A stretch of DNA of 64,000 bases, taken from positions 1 to 64,000 of the forward strand of contig NZ_MKJU01000030.1 of NCBI RefSeq assembly GCF_001854605.1, in the 5' to 3' direction. The notes beneath the pieces were generated by a model. That model was not told where the DNA came from and searched no databases. It saw only the letters and a program-made list of their open reading frames with translations. The position numbers and the translations under genes were made by a program. Below, piece by piece: positions 37,582-47,617 of the stretch. Source of the stretch: Pseudoalteromonas amylolytica (GTDB lineage: Bacteria; Pseudomonadota; Gammaproteobacteria; Enterobacterales; Alteromonadaceae). Position 1 is the stretch's first letter. Every line of letters starts with the position of its first letter.

Positions 37582-39606
37582 ATGCTTAAACAACTTTCCA
37601 TCAAGCAAAAAATCATTTTGGGCTTTACTAGCTTAGGTATTTTACTATTGATATCAAGTGGCCTTGCATATACGGCTTTAAAGCAAATCAACCACGCCAA
37701 CAGTGAGGTAAAAAGTGTTGCATTACCTATATTAAAAACGGCTAACACCTTACAGCTACAACAAAGTTCATTAAGCAAATTAATCTCTAAAGCTTACAGT
37801 GAAAATGATGGCGCGCAATTGAGAGCCATAAAGCAGCGCTTTTCTGAACAACAGCAAACGTACCAAACACAATTGTCTACACTTCATTCTATTACTCAAG
37901 ACAAACAACAGTTTACTGAACTTTTAAACACCATAGTGTCAGTGAGTAAAAATATTGAGCGTGAGGCGAACTCTTTACTGTCGGCGAAACTCACAGTCAT
38001 CGAACAAAGACAGCGTATTAGCGAGCAGATAGAACAGTTTGAACAAGCCCGAAGCCTGGCCAGTGACGCTATGCTTAATCTTGAACTAGTTGAAACGAGC
38101 AATAGGCGTCAGCTTGCGGAAGTGGCAGGTACAGGTATACGTATTGACGATATGATGTATACCTTAAGCGACAACGTAAAAGTTGCGAATCAGCTTGAAG
38201 GACAAAATTGGCAAGCCCAACAAGATGATGTGCGGTTTTTGCTAGGTAATATTCACGATAATTTGCAGTTTTTAAAACGCCAGTCACAGGGATTGGATGT
38301 AGAGGAATTATTAACAGCGTTTGGCGAGCAATTGACGGTAATTGCAGCCATGGTAGATGAACCCGGCAGTTTGTATCAAAGCGTAGCAAAGAAGCTGTCT
38401 GCTCAGGCTCAGTCGCAAAGTGCATACCAGCTAGCAGAGCGGGCAACAGAGCGGGTTCAGAATACGTTGCGAGACCTACAAAAAGCTGCCGATGAGCAAT
38501 TTAATTACTATGAAAACATTGCAGAGCAAAAGATTCAACAGGCTCAAAAGGCCGCTTTGACCATGGCCGTGGTGTTTATTGTTTTAGCTGTATTTATTGC
38601 CATTTCAACGAGTCGAGCGATGTTGGGCCCTTTGGCGGCCGTAAATAAAATGCTTGGTTATCTGGCTCAAGGAGATTTCTCTAGAGCTATGAAAAAGCGC
38701 AGTGATGACGAATTTGGCATGTTGATTGACAACATCAACCGCGTAAAAGACAGCCTGCGAGTGCTGTTGGATGATATTAACAAAAAGGTTCATGAGTTGG
38801 AGCACATGTCAGACTCGACGCAACAGCGCAGCCAGACTTTGGCACAAAACGCTCAGCAGCAACTACAGCGCATTGACAGCGCAGCAGGGTTGGCCTCACA
38901 AATCGCGCTCAGTGCTCAACAAGTTAGTGAAGAATCAGCAACGACGCTTAGCAGTATCAAAGAAGCGGAACAGCAGAGTTTGAGCGTCAATGATATCGCC
39001 AACGACAACAAGCAGCACATGCTATCGCTCAACAGCAAAATGGCAGACACCGTTGCGGTTATGGATAAATTGACACAGCACAGTGAAAACATCGGATCGA
39101 TTCTAGACACGATCGTTTCTATTGCAGAGCAAACTAACTTATTAGCTCTGAATGCTGCAATAGAGGCTGCTCGAGCAGGCGATCAAGGTCGTGGCTTTGC
39201 AGTTGTTGCGGATGAAGTCAGGACCTTGGCTGCTCGTACTCAATCTTCAACCAATGAGATCAATACCATGATTGAGGCACTGCAACAGGACACTAAACTG
39301 GCCAATAGTGCTATTTTAGAGGGCCAATCAGGTACTCAGGCATGTGCAGCTCGCAGTGAGTCATTATCCGATGCCATTGGCCAAATTGAGCAGGTATTGG
39401 TGCAAGTGAATGAGCTAAGCAGTCGCGCCAGTGGCGCTGCCAATGATCAGGTATCTCATTGTCAAGAAATTGAGAGTGTTATGGAGCACGCTCAGCAAAC
39501 CGCTAAAGACAACGCCAATGAAATGCAACATATGGCTCAAGCCAGCGAGTCGCTTAGCCGCTTTGCAAACTCCCTGACGGAATTAGTGAGCCGTTTTAAG
39601 CTGTAG
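37582..39606 (+). CDS. methyl-accepting chemotaxis protein
   Basis: 674 residues. TM1 (about 13-32), a long helical periplasmic sensor (about 33-325), TM2 (about 326-345), HAMP (about 346-400), and the cytoplasmic signalling domain whose hairpin tip reads [38 protein letters not shown] in family form. It relays a periplasmic signal to CheA/CheW. The sensor has no PAS or Cache motif I can see; it looks like a helical-bundle type. GAGG lies 6 bases before the ATG. Its 3' end overlaps that of the alcohol dehydrogenase gene by 11 bases. No other chemotaxis gene is nearby. Confidence 0.95.
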   Translation: MLKQLSIKQKIILGFTSLGILLLISSGLAYTALKQINHANSEVKSVALPILKTANTLQLQQSSLSKLISKAYSENDGAQLRAIKQRFSEQQQTYQTQLSTLHSITQDKQQFTELLNTIVSVSKNIEREANSLLSAKLTVIEQRQRISEQIEQFEQARSLASDAMLNLELVETSNRRQLAEVAGTGIRIDDMMYTLSDNVKVANQLEGQNWQAQQDDVRFLLGNIHDNLQFLKRQSQGLDVEELLTAFGEQLTVIAAMVDEPGSLYQSVAKKLSAQAQSQSAYQLAERATERVQNTLRDLQKAADEQFNYYENIAEQKIQQAQKAALTMAVVFIVLAVFIAISTSRAMLGPLAAVNKMLGYLAQGDFSRAMKKRSDDEFGMLIDNINRVKDSLRVLLDDINKKVHELEHMSDSTQQRSQTLAQNAQQQLQRIDSAAGLASQIALSAQQVSEESATTLSSIKEAEQQSLSVNDIANDNKQHMLSLNSKMADTVAVMDKLTQHSENIGSILDTIVSIAEQTNLLALNAAIEAARAGDQGRGFAVVADEVRTLAARTQSSTNEINTMIEALQQDTKLANSAILEGQSGTQACAARSESLSDAIGQIEQVLVQVNELSSRASGAANDQVSHCQEIESVMEHAQQTAKDNANEMQHMAQASESLSRFANSLTELVSRFKL

Positions 39607-40798
39607 TGCTGACGGACGTTAGAATACCTCGACATTCTTGCAAGTTCATAAAGTGTGGTACAGGGTAATCTGGGTGCGCTTCTTTTAGCGCAGATTGTGC
39701 AAGGGCATCAATATCTTGACCGCGCAGTTCACTAAAAGTGGTTTGAATGTGCATAGTTGTAAGAAGTTGCTCGATATGGGTGAGTAAATCCTCCGCCTGA
39801 CGTGCGATTGGGTAATCCAAAGAGGTCAGACGACACTCACGAGCAATTAAAGCCAGTGTGTTATCAATACGAGTGCCGTACCAGCGTAAAACAGGCAATA
39901 ATAATACCGCGTTTGATAAACCATGCGCAGTACCATAATTGGCGCTGAGCTGGTGCGAAATGGCGTGCACGTATCCTACTGAAGTACGTGTAAACGCTTG
40001 CCCTGCATAAAACGAGGCCAATAATAGTTGTTCTCGGGCATCTAGGTCTTCACCATTTTGGTAGGCATTTGGCAAATGGCTGAAAATTAAATCACAAGCC
40101 TGTAGCGCCCTTTCCCTACTAAATCGCAAACAGTTAATGCTTAATAGCGCCTCAATTGCATGTGTCAGAGCATCTATTGCCGTTGTTGCGGTTAACTGCG
40201 CAGGTAAGCTGGTGGTGAGGTTGGGCAGTAATACAGCGTGTTGTGGTACCAATGAAAAATCAGTAGCAGCATATTTTTGCTGCTTTTGGGGGTCGTTAAC
40301 AACTGCAGCAACCGTTGTTTCTGCACCGGTACCTGCTGTCGTCGGAATCGCAATATTGGGAGGCAGACGTTTGAGCACTTTAAACAGGCCTTTGAAGTCG
40401 GCTATCGGTTTATTGGGCCTGACTACTTTAGCACCAATGAGTTTCGCGCAGTCGATTACTGAACCGCCCCCGATAGCGATAATTGCACCGCATTGGTTGT
40501 GTGTGTAACAGTCATAGCCTTGTTCAACATCGTTAACGGTAGGATTAGGGTGAACGTCACTAAAAACGAATGGTTCAAGTTGTTGTTGTTTGATGATGTC
40601 GAGTAATGCTGATATTTGTGGGAGCTTCACGAGCGTATTGTCGGTGACAACGAGCACGTGGGACTGTTGTTTAAGTTTGAGTGCTTGTAACGCTTCTAGT
40701 AGCGCGTTACTACCACGGTGTAACTTGGGATTAGGCACGCCAATTAGAATAACGATGCATTTAAGGATGAAGTGATAACAGCGATAAAGCAGGGCCAT
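39596..40798 (-). CDS. iron-containing alcohol dehydrogenase
   Basis: 400 residues. NAD(P)-binding motif [13 protein letters not shown] (about 107-119), the [10 protein letters not shown] element, and the metal-binding set: Asp and His in [12 protein letters not shown] and His residues in [21 protein letters not shown]. These match group III (Fe-dependent) dehydrogenases, which act on short alcohols or aldehydes. A hydrophobic N-terminus ([18 protein letters not shown]) is about 20 residues longer than usual and might be an anchor or a start chosen too early. It stands as a single gene, convergent with the chemoreceptor. Confidence 0.9.
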   Translation of the reverse strand: MALLYRCYHFILKCIVILIGVPNPKLHRGSNALLEALQALKLKQQSHVLVVTDNTLVKLPQISALLDIIKQQQLEPFVFSDVHPNPTVNDVEQGYDCYTHNQCGAIIAIGGGSVIDCAKLIGAKVVRPNKPIADFKGLFKVLKRLPPNIAIPTTAGTGAETTVAAVVNDPQKQQKYAATDFSLVPQHAVLLPNLTTSLPAQLTATTAIDALTHAIEALLSINCLRFSRERALQACDLIFSHLPNAYQNGEDLDAREQLLLASFYAGQAFTRTSVGYVHAISHQLSANYGTAHGLSNAVLLLPVLRWYGTRIDNTLALIARECRLTSLDYPIARQAEDLLTHIEQLLTTMHIQTTFSELRGQDIDALAQSALKEAHPDYPVPHFMNLQECRGILTSVSTTA

Positions 40799-40926
40799 GT
40801 GAGCGCTCGATTTTTAAACATGACAAAAATGTAGCATAAAGCTGTTTATTCATCTATGTCAGGTGAAGGAACGATACACATAAGACACTGATGCTTATCG
40901 TGTTATGTTGGAAGCGTATAAAAACA

Positions 40927-40952
40927 AAAAAGCCGCTGAAAAGCGGCTTTTT
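40927..40952 (-). terminator. Rho-independent terminator of the DEAD-box helicase gene
   Basis: Stem of 11 pairs (AAAAAGCCGCT side, 4-base loop, AGCGGCTTTT side); on the minus strand it is followed by TTTTTT. It lies 32 bases after the helicase stop codon. Confidence 0.88.
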
Positions 40953-40983
40953 AAAGAGCAATCAAGTTGCTGCTTAAATGAGA

Positions 40984-42798
40984 TTAGCTGAAGCTTACAG
41001 CTCTACGCTCTTTACGTTCACCATCGCGACGAGGTGGACGTTTGCCTTCGCTACGTGGGTCTTTAAAGCTACGCTTTCTGTCGCCACGAGGCTCAGAGCT
41101 GCCAGCTTTATCAGCTGGGTGAGAGCTCTTAGTTAGCTTCATTGGACGTTTACAGATAAATACGTTCTGGAAGTGTGATAGCACTTCAGCAGGCATATTC
41201 TGTGGTAACTGCACCGTACTGTGTTCATTGAACAGGCGGATGTCACCGATGAATTTGCTTGAGATATCAGCTTCGTTCGCAATAGCACCAACAATGTTCT
41301 TAACCTGAACACCGTGATCACGACCCACCTCAATACGGTAAGTATCCATAGGTCCTTGTGAGCTGTTGCGTGGGCCACGATCTGAACGCTCACTGCGTTC
41401 ACGGCCTTTACGCTCACCACGAGCACCGTCACGACCACGACCTTCACGGCGATCATCGCGTTCACGACGCTCACGCTGGAACTTGATTTCTTCAACTTTA
41501 AGCGGTGACTGTTGCTGTGCTAAACACAGTAACGCGCCTGCTAAGTCTTCAGTGCTAAGTTCTAGCTTTTCAGCCAAGTCTTTTGCAACGTCATTGAAAA
41601 AAGCAATATCTTTGTGCTCAAGTGATGTTGCAAGCTTAGTTTGTAGTGCCGCGATACGTTTTGCTTCAACCGCTTTTGCAGAAGGTAATTCAACCTCAGC
41701 AATTTCCGATTTAGTATGACGCATGATGTTGCGTAGCAAATAACGTTCATTGTGTTTTACGAACAAGATTGCTTTACCAGTACGACCCGCACGACCAGTA
41801 CGGCCAATACGGTGTACATATGCCTCACTATCTTGTGGAATATCGTAGTTGATTACTAAGCTTAAACGATCCACATCTAGACCACGAGCTGCAACGTCTG
41901 TTGCAATAACGATATCTAACAGGCCATTTTTTAAACGCTCTACAGTGCGCTCACGTGCTTGCTGGTTCATATCACCATTAAGCGGAGCGGCTGAAAAACC
42001 TTCATGCTCAAGTAACTCTGCAAGTTGTACAGTATCGTTTCGAGTACGAACGAACACAATTGCACCATCATAGTCTTCTGCTTCTAAGAAGCGAACGATG
42101 GCTTTGTTTTTGTGTACATTGGCACGCCAAAATACTTGCTCAACCGTTGAAACAGTTGAGTTACGAGCAGAGATATGAACTTGTTCAGCATTGTCTAAAT
42201 ACTTAGCACAAATAGACTGAATCTGTTTTGGCATCGTCGCAGAGAACAAACAAGTTTGCTTATCTTCTGGTGTTTTTTCCATGATGCTTTCAACGTCATC
42301 AATAAAGCCCATACGTAACATTTCATCGGCTTCGTCTAACACAAGCGCTGCAAGGTTAGATAGGTCGATAGTCTTACGGTTAATATGGTCAATTAAGCGT
42401 CCAGGTGTTGCAACAATGATTTGTGCACCACGGCGTAATGCGCTTAGCTGAATGCCGTAGCTTTGTCCACCATATAGAGCTAGTACTTCAACGCCCTTAG
42501 TGTATTTAGCATATTGTTCAAATGCTTCTGCCACCTGGATGGCAAGTTCACGAGTTGGTGTTAACACCAAAATTTGTGGCTGCTTAGTAGCCGGGTCAAT
42601 ATTGTTCAATAATGGTAATGCAAATGCTGCTGTTTTACCTGTACCCGTCTGCGCTAGTCCCAGTACGTCCTTTCTTTCTAGCAATAACGGTATACATTGA
42701 GCTTGGATCTCAGATGGTGTCTTGTATCCTTGCTCTTCGACTGCTTTTAAAATTGCAGGAGAAAGATCTAAAGATTCAAACGTGACTGGTTCTGACAT
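40984..42798 (-). CDS. deaD: DEAD-box ATP-dependent RNA helicase DeaD/CsdA
   Basis: 604 residues, close to E. coli DeaD (629). Motifs in order: Q motif (FESLDLSPAILKAVEEQGY), Walker A AQTGTGKT (49-56), PTRELA, DEAD (155-158), SAT, and HRIGRTGRAGR. The C-terminal extension has an Arg/Asp/Glu/Gly-rich stretch (about 440-480), a DbpA-type RNA-binding domain (YRIEVGRDHGVQVKNIVGAIANE onward) and a basic tail. DeaD unwinds RNA in ribosome assembly and mRNA decay, especially in the cold. About 185 bases upstream hold no gene on this strand; I see no specific cold-shock element. Confidence 0.93.
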   Translation of the reverse strand: MSEPVTFESLDLSPAILKAVEEQGYKTPSEIQAQCIPLLLERKDVLGLAQTGTGKTAAFALPLLNNIDPATKQPQILVLTPTRELAIQVAEAFEQYAKYTKGVEVLALYGGQSYGIQLSALRRGAQIIVATPGRLIDHINRKTIDLSNLAALVLDEADEMLRMGFIDDVESIMEKTPEDKQTCLFSATMPKQIQSICAKYLDNAEQVHISARNSTVSTVEQVFWRANVHKNKAIVRFLEAEDYDGAIVFVRTRNDTVQLAELLEHEGFSAAPLNGDMNQQARERTVERLKNGLLDIVIATDVAARGLDVDRLSLVINYDIPQDSEAYVHRIGRTGRAGRTGKAILFVKHNERYLLRNIMRHTKSEIAEVELPSAKAVEAKRIAALQTKLATSLEHKDIAFFNDVAKDLAEKLELSTEDLAGALLCLAQQQSPLKVEEIKFQRERRERDDRREGRGRDGARGERKGRERSERSDRGPRNSSQGPMDTYRIEVGRDHGVQVKNIVGAIANEADISSKFIGDIRLFNEHSTVQLPQNMPAEVLSHFQNVFICKRPMKLTKSSHPADKAGSSEPRGDRKRSFKDPRSEGKRPPRRDGERKERRAVSFS

Positions 42799-43012
42799 TA
42801 ATGCGCCTCAACGAATTTAAAGAGGCGCGCATTGTATAGGAAAAGCGCATCAAATGCTTGTACTAATTGGAACTATTTTATATGTGGTTGAAGTTGTACG
42901 TTTTTTAATCGTTTATAAAATAGGTAATTAACAATGTGTTTACTAAGTTGTTATTCCTGAACGTATTTTAACCGAGCACGAGGCTCGGTGTTATCGCAAC
43001 AATCAACCAAGG

Positions 43013-43276
43013 TTAACTGTAAAGCGCCAAGTTCTCTTTGGCGTAGGCTTCAAATTCAGTAAAACCGCCGATGTGGTTTTCGTCAATAAATATTTGTGGC
43101 ACCGTAGGGCAAGGTTTGCCAGCCGATTTTTCTAGATCAGCTTTGCTGACACCTTCTTTAATGATATCGACATAACGATATTTAAAATCCTCGCGCTGTG
43201 CGCTTAAGCGTTCTGCTACTTCTTTAGCACGTACACAATACGGACAACCTTCACGACCAAAAATAACACTAAACAC
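43013..43276 (-). CDS. grxA: glutaredoxin, GrxA family
   Basis: 87 residues, the size of E. coli glutaredoxin 1. Active site C11-P-Y-C14 (GCPYC), TVPQIFIDENHIGGFTEFEAY gives the cis-proline and glutathione-binding elements. It reduces disulfides, including those of ribonucleotide reductase, with glutathione. The start is a GTG, with AGAGAG upstream. It lies downstream of ppiC with 100 bases between, and may have its own promoter. Confidence 0.95.
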   Translation of the reverse strand: MFSVIFGREGCPYCVRAKEVAERLSAQREDFKYRYVDIIKEGVSKADLEKSAGKPCPTVPQIFIDENHIGGFTEFEAYAKENLALYS

Positions 43277-43376
43277 GATAAGACTCTCTTTTGTAATGTG
43301 ATTGATGGTTACAGTTTAGGAGAATTTTACCAAACTAAAAGTAACAAAAAACAATCAGGCTAATCGATTTATTAGA

Positions 43377-43655
43377 TTAGGTTCGATACACGGTTTTAAT
43401 TAAGTGATAGCCAAACTTGGTTTTTACTGGTCCATGTACTTCAAAAAGCGGTTTTTTAAATACCACATCATCAAAGGCTTTAACCATATCACCCTTGTTA
43501 AACTCTCCTAAATCGCCGCCACGCTTTTTTGAAGGACAAATGGAGTGTTGTTTAGCAAGTTTGTTGAAGTCTCCACCTTTGGCAAGTTTAGCTTTGATAG
43601 CAAGGCATTCTTTTTCGGTTTTTACCAGAATGTGGTAAGCACAAGCTTTTGGCAT
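43377..43655 (-). CDS. ppiC: peptidyl-prolyl cis-trans isomerase, parvulin PpiC
   Basis: 92 residues from the ATG at 43655 ([14 protein letters not shown]), which has AGGAG 7 bases upstream; a start six codons earlier lacks this. The parvulin fold is visible: [46 protein letters not shown] and [10 protein letters not shown]. The usual length of PpiC is 93. It is a cytoplasmic folding helper that isomerises Xaa-Pro bonds. Confidence 0.95.
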   Translation of the reverse strand: MPKACAYHILVKTEKECLAIKAKLAKGGDFNKLAKQHSICPSKKRGGDLGEFNKGDMVKAFDDVVFKKPLFEVHGPVKTKFGYHLIKTVYRT

Positions 43656-43881
43656 GATAGCTCCTAAATTCAAATAATGGCGAGATCATGCAGGGCTGGT
43701 AAGTAAAACACAAGCCCTTTAGCCCTCTTGATATTGTGCGTAGTTTTTAGCTGCATCGTGAGTGTGATTAGTTTACCGAGATTAACCTTCAATACGAGGA
43801 CTACGAGGACATGTTTATTGATATGTACTGCTTAAGGTGCTGAGGTTTATGTAATTAATGGGCGGTTCTAAAGTCATAAAT

Positions 43882-44364
43882 CTACATTCTCATCCGCAAA
43901 CCTAGTTCGCTGGAGTAACCTCTAGAACGAGCGATGATGTTACTTTTTTCATCCAAGACATAATAGCTGGGGTAGGCACTTACTCTATAGTTGGCTTTGA
44001 TATTGTGGTGGCCCAACAACACTGGCATAGATAGCTCAAGTTCATCAATAAAATGTTGCACCTGTGCTGCATCATCATAATCCAAAGCGATGGCAACAAC
44101 ATTTATATTTTGTTGTTCATAGATGTTATTCAAGTTTGGCATACTGAGCTTGCAGACATGGCACCAAGGCGCGAAAAAATACACTATGGTTTTTTGCCCT
44201 TGTAGTGATACTAAGTCTATGCGTTTATCACCCGTGAGGCTAGCAAGTGAGAAATAAGGGGCAGGTTGTGTGCCATCTTCACTGAGCATATCCTTTTCTT
44301 GATAAGCCGAAACAAGTAAAAATACGCAAACTACAACAATACATTGCACTAAAAATTTGACCAT
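43882..44364 (-). CDS. TlpA/ResA-like thioredoxin, membrane-anchored
   Basis: 160 residues. An N-terminal signal or anchor helix (LVQCIVVVCVFLLVSAY) precedes a thioredoxin fold with FFAPWCHVCK (C68 and C71). The strand-helix arrangement (QKTIVYFF, INVVAIALDYDD, YRVSAYPSYYVLDEK) includes the cis-proline. It would act in the periplasm in disulfide reduction, as in ResA/TlpA/DsbE. It lies alone between ppiC and the acyltransferase gene, and no cytochrome c maturation genes are near. Confidence 0.85.
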   Translation of the reverse strand: MVKFLVQCIVVVCVFLLVSAYQEKDMLSEDGTQPAPYFSLASLTGDKRIDLVSLQGQKTIVYFFAPWCHVCKLSMPNLNNIYEQQNINVVAIALDYDDAAQVQHFIDELELSMPVLLGHHNIKANYRVSAYPSYYVLDEKSNIIARSRGYSSELGLRMRM

Positions 44365-44474
44365 TTCATAGCAACTAAAAAACCTTATTCATAGCCAAGC
44401 TTACTATGGAATGGTCTGATAACAAAATGGATTGCGGCGTGTAATGAGTGAGTCAAACACGTCTTTTTATTCCG

Positions 44475-46181
44475 CTATCCAAGATAGCGCTTGGCCTTTT
44501 GAGGTTTGATCTTTGTTAAATCGACCAACACTAAGCCATCGATACAGTTGTTAAAGTCAGGGTCGATGCTAAAGCATAAAAAGTTGGCGCCATCGTTGTC
44601 GCAAAGCTCTGTGTACTGCTTGAACAATGTGGGTACTTGAGCACCCATGTTCGCCAGTACATGTTTCAGCTCAGCAAAATCTTCCTTGATGTCGTTACCA
44701 TCAAATAGTGCCTGATACTGACTCACCTGTTGACTGGTCAGCTTAAACTCGTTTTTAGGCTCAGCGTGATCAGGCAGTGAGGAAAAGTAATGGGAGTAGT
44801 GATAAACCAGCATGGCTTTGGCCTCCTCAGGCAAGCTGTTTGATAAGCTTACGGCACCAAATAGATAGCGATGCTCAGGGTAGCGTTTTACAAAAGCGCC
44901 AATTCCATACCAAAGATAGTCAAGGCTTTTTCTTCCCCAGTATTTAGGTTGCACAAAACTGCGGCCAAGTTCTAAACCATGTTGAAAGTATGATTGCATT
45001 TTGTTGCTGTAGCGAAAGAGGCTGTCAGTGTATAAACCCTGCTGGCCATATTCTTCAATCACTTGTTTAGCGCTTGCCAGTCGGTATGCGCCAACTAGCT
45101 CCAATTGATTGGGGTCCCAAAGCACTAAGTGTTGATAGTGCATGTCGTATTTATCAATGTCGCGGCGCTTGCCACTGCCTTCTCCTACAGCACGAAAGGC
45201 GATCTCTCTTAATCTGCCTAGCTCTCGAAAGATGACTGAGCTGCCTTGGTATTGGTAGAGGTAAATTTGCATACCATCATGGGTCTGACCAAGGAGTTCA
45301 CAGGTTTCCAATGCTTTTTTTAATTCTTTTCGGCATTCAGAAACTGCAATGGGTGTTCGAGTTTTTAACGGTAGGGGCTTTTTACTGCTAAGTCGATATA
45401 GCTGTTTGCGAATAAGACCAACAATCTCTTTGTCTTTAAGGTTTTCAATTAAATATGATTCTGGAGGAATAGATGCCCCAATTTCAAATTCCAGTGACTT
45501 TTGTCGCTGTTTAAACATTTCTTTGACCAAAAGCAGGCTTGCTAGTGGTTTGTAAATCATAGAGGTGCCATAAAACAGTGGACTATTTTTAGCTTTAATA
45601 AAGACAGGTAAAATAGGGCAGTTGGCTTTTTTTGCCATTCTCAAAAAACCGGAGTTCCACTTGCAGTCTTTGATCCCTGTAGGGCTTAATCGTGAAACTT
45701 CGCCAGCAGGGAAGATAAGTAAAGCACCTTCTTGTTTGAGATGTGCTTGGATGTTGGCAAGTTCCTGTTTACGACTTGTACCAGAGAGGTTGTCCACAGG
45801 TAGTAGCAGAGAATGCATCGGCGTGATTGACATCAGCATTCTGTTAGCGACAACTTTTAGATCGGGACGAACTTTTGTGATCACACGAACTAGCGCAAGT
45901 GCATCAAGTGAGCCTATCGGGTGATTGGCAACGATGACCAGACTGCCTTCGCTGGGAATATGTTCAATTTGTTTTGGTTTGTAGCGGGCATCAAAGTCCA
46001 GTTCGTCAAGTACCTGCTCAACAAACTCTATACCTTGTAGGTGAGGGTAGGTGTCAGCAAACGCCACGAATTCCTGTTCATGTAAGAGATAGCCTAACCC
46101 TTTTTTGACGAGTCCTTTGACTTTTGGAGATTGCTCTAATTGCGGCAAATTTGCTTCGATCACTTTATCGACACTGATCAT
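44475..46181 (-). CDS. bifunctional LPLAT-GNAT acyltransferase, OlsF-like
   Basis: 568 residues with two acyltransferases. The N-terminal half (about 60-270) is a PlsC-like lysophospholipid acyltransferase with the motif ANHPIGSLDAL (H87 and D93) and FPAGEVSR. The C-terminal half (about 290-480) is an OlsB-type N-acyltransferase: FRELGRLREIAFRAVGEG, DKYDMHYQHLVLWD, ELVGAYRL and FVQPKYWGRKSLDYLWYGIGA. The same order occurs in OlsF of Serratia, which makes ornithine lipids by itself. Ornithine or related aminolipid synthesis is thus likely, though hemolysin-like acyltransferases with other targets share these domains. There is no operon partner. Confidence 0.82.
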   Translation of the reverse strand: MISVDKVIEANLPQLEQSPKVKGLVKKGLGYLLHEQEFVAFADTYPHLQGIEFVEQVLDELDFDARYKPKQIEHIPSEGSLVIVANHPIGSLDALALVRVITKVRPDLKVVANRMLMSITPMHSLLLPVDNLSGTSRKQELANIQAHLKQEGALLIFPAGEVSRLSPTGIKDCKWNSGFLRMAKKANCPILPVFIKAKNSPLFYGTSMIYKPLASLLLVKEMFKQRQKSLEFEIGASIPPESYLIENLKDKEIVGLIRKQLYRLSSKKPLPLKTRTPIAVSECRKELKKALETCELLGQTHDGMQIYLYQYQGSSVIFRELGRLREIAFRAVGEGSGKRRDIDKYDMHYQHLVLWDPNQLELVGAYRLASAKQVIEEYGQQGLYTDSLFRYSNKMQSYFQHGLELGRSFVQPKYWGRKSLDYLWYGIGAFVKRYPEHRYLFGAVSLSNSLPEEAKAMLVYHYSHYFSSLPDHAEPKNEFKLTSQQVSQYQALFDGNDIKEDFAELKHVLANMGAQVPTLFKQYTELCDNDGANFLCFSIDPDFNNCIDGLVLVDLTKIKPQKAKRYLG

Positions 46182-46355
46182 ATAACAGTCCTATTAGGTA
46201 TGATGTGCATTAGATTAGAAATCTCTGGTGACAACCATGTTGCAAAAATACGGCAGTTGTATGACATCGCATGGCGTAACCTAATATAAAGTGGTGCTGG
46301 GTTTTTCAAGTTGAATTGGTTAGCATGACCATAATACATTGTGATGAGGTGATTA

Positions 46356-47276
46356 ATGTCGTTATTGGTATGCGTAACAAAACGAGACAACACAAAGTTA
46401 CTTGCTAAGTTAAGAGCTTTGTTACCTGGGGTTGAAATCAATGAGTGGCCACATTGCTCTGCGTTGGAGCGAGTTCGTTTTGTTCTTGCATGGGGGGCGC
46501 CAGATAATTTGTGGCCTCAGCTACCCAACCTAGAATTAGTTCAATCATATGGTGCGGGAGTTGACGGCATCGCTATGGAGCTATTACCAGAGCAGGTTGT
46601 GGTGACGCGTATTGTCGATAAGAAGTTAGCTGAAGATATGGCTGAATATGTTTTGACTCATGTACTCGCTCATAAGCTACGTTTGCACCAGTATTTTAGC
46701 CAACAAACTCAGCGACTTTGGAAGCCTAAACGAGCGCATCAGGGCTTACATGTCGGCATTTTAGGGATAGGCGAACTTGGCAAAGTAGCTGCTAAGCGGC
46801 TGATAGCTAATGGCTTTAAAGTAAGTGGTTGGTCCGCGACAGATAAACGTGTTGCTGAGGTTAATTGCTACGCTGGTGAGTCTCAGTTACCTATTTTTTT
46901 ATCGGAACTTGATTACTTAGTCTGCTTGTTGCCGCTGACCGAGCACACCAAAGGTATGCTTAATCGTAATATCTATGAGCAGCTCCCAAATCATTGCGTA
47001 TTAATAAATGTAGCTAGAGGTTTACACGTCAATGAGGAAGATTTACTTTGGGCCCTGAATAACGGCGAATTGGCAGGCGCTTGCTTAGATGTTTTTGCAC
47101 AAGAACCTTTAGCAGAAGGGCACCCATTCTGGTCTCACCCAGCTATTACAATAACACCTCATTGTGCGGCGCTGACAAGCATTGATACCGCATGTGAACA
47201 AATTGCTGCTAACTATCTTGCTTTAATAAGCAATGGGCGAATTTTCAATCAAATAGATAGAGTACGGGGTTATTGA
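46356..47276 (+). CDS. ghrA: glyoxylate/hydroxypyruvate reductase A
   Basis: 306 residues (E. coli GhrA is 312). The NAD(P) fold GILGIGELGKVAAKRL, an S/T-A-TDK loop after the second strand suggesting NADPH, and the catalytic Arg-Glu-His set: VARGLH, AQEPL and SHPAITITPHCAA. It reduces glyoxylate and hydroxypyruvate in the cytoplasm. AGGTGA precedes the ATG. It is divergent from the OlsF-like gene (174 bases between starts). Confidence 0.9.
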   Translation: MSLLVCVTKRDNTKLLAKLRALLPGVEINEWPHCSALERVRFVLAWGAPDNLWPQLPNLELVQSYGAGVDGIAMELLPEQVVVTRIVDKKLAEDMAEYVLTHVLAHKLRLHQYFSQQTQRLWKPKRAHQGLHVGILGIGELGKVAAKRLIANGFKVSGWSATDKRVAEVNCYAGESQLPIFLSELDYLVCLLPLTEHTKGMLNRNIYEQLPNHCVLINVARGLHVNEEDLLWALNNGELAGACLDVFAQEPLAEGHPFWSHPAITITPHCAALTSIDTACEQIAANYLALISNGRIFNQIDRVRGY

Positions 47277-47476
47277 GTAAACAAGCACAAAAGATAGGAT
47301 AAAAGTGCTAACTCTTCTGGCATTCATTACCGCTTAGTTAATTGAAATATTTTACCCTGTACCTACGGTGTTACAAAAAGTTCACTTATTGTTCATGTTG
47401 CTGTATATAAAAACACCTTGTTCGTTCAGGAAATATTCAGTAAATTAATAAAAAATAATAAAAACAGGAGACTAAG

Positions 47477-47617
47477 ATGAAAAGTAAACAAAGTGGTGTT
47501 AAGTTCTCAATAATCCTTTTCTCTGTTATCATTTTGGGGGTATCCGCTTGGTTTACCAAGGCTCAAGCAACTGAAATACCTAAGCCTGAAGGCAATGTGG
47601 CACACTCTAGCGTTTAG
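47477..47617 (+). CDS. small membrane or secreted protein, 46 residues
   Basis: Begins MKSKQSGVKFS; a hydrophobic helix (SIILFSVIILGVSAWFT) follows, then AQATEIPKPEGNVAHSSV. AGGAG lies about 8 bases before the ATG, as for well-expressed genes. The helix and AxA-like end (AQA) resemble a signal peptide, giving an 18-residue mature peptide or a membrane-tethered tail. The last codons overlap the 3' end of smrA by 11 bases on the opposite strand. No family is recognised. The ribosome site and composition make it more likely real than chance. Confidence 0.6.
   Translation: MKSKQSGVKFSIILFSVIILGVSAWFTKAQATEIPKPEGNVAHSSV

Noticed and set aside
41366..41719. Arg/Ser-rich plus-strand frame inside the helicase gene
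   Set aside because: It is the antisense shadow of the Arg/Asp/Glu-rich C-terminal extension of DeaD.
46178..46441. Minus-strand frame of 87 codons overlapping the ghrA start
   Set aside because: It overlaps ghrA and the OlsF-like gene start region, and its protein shows no recognisable domain or plausible ribosome site.
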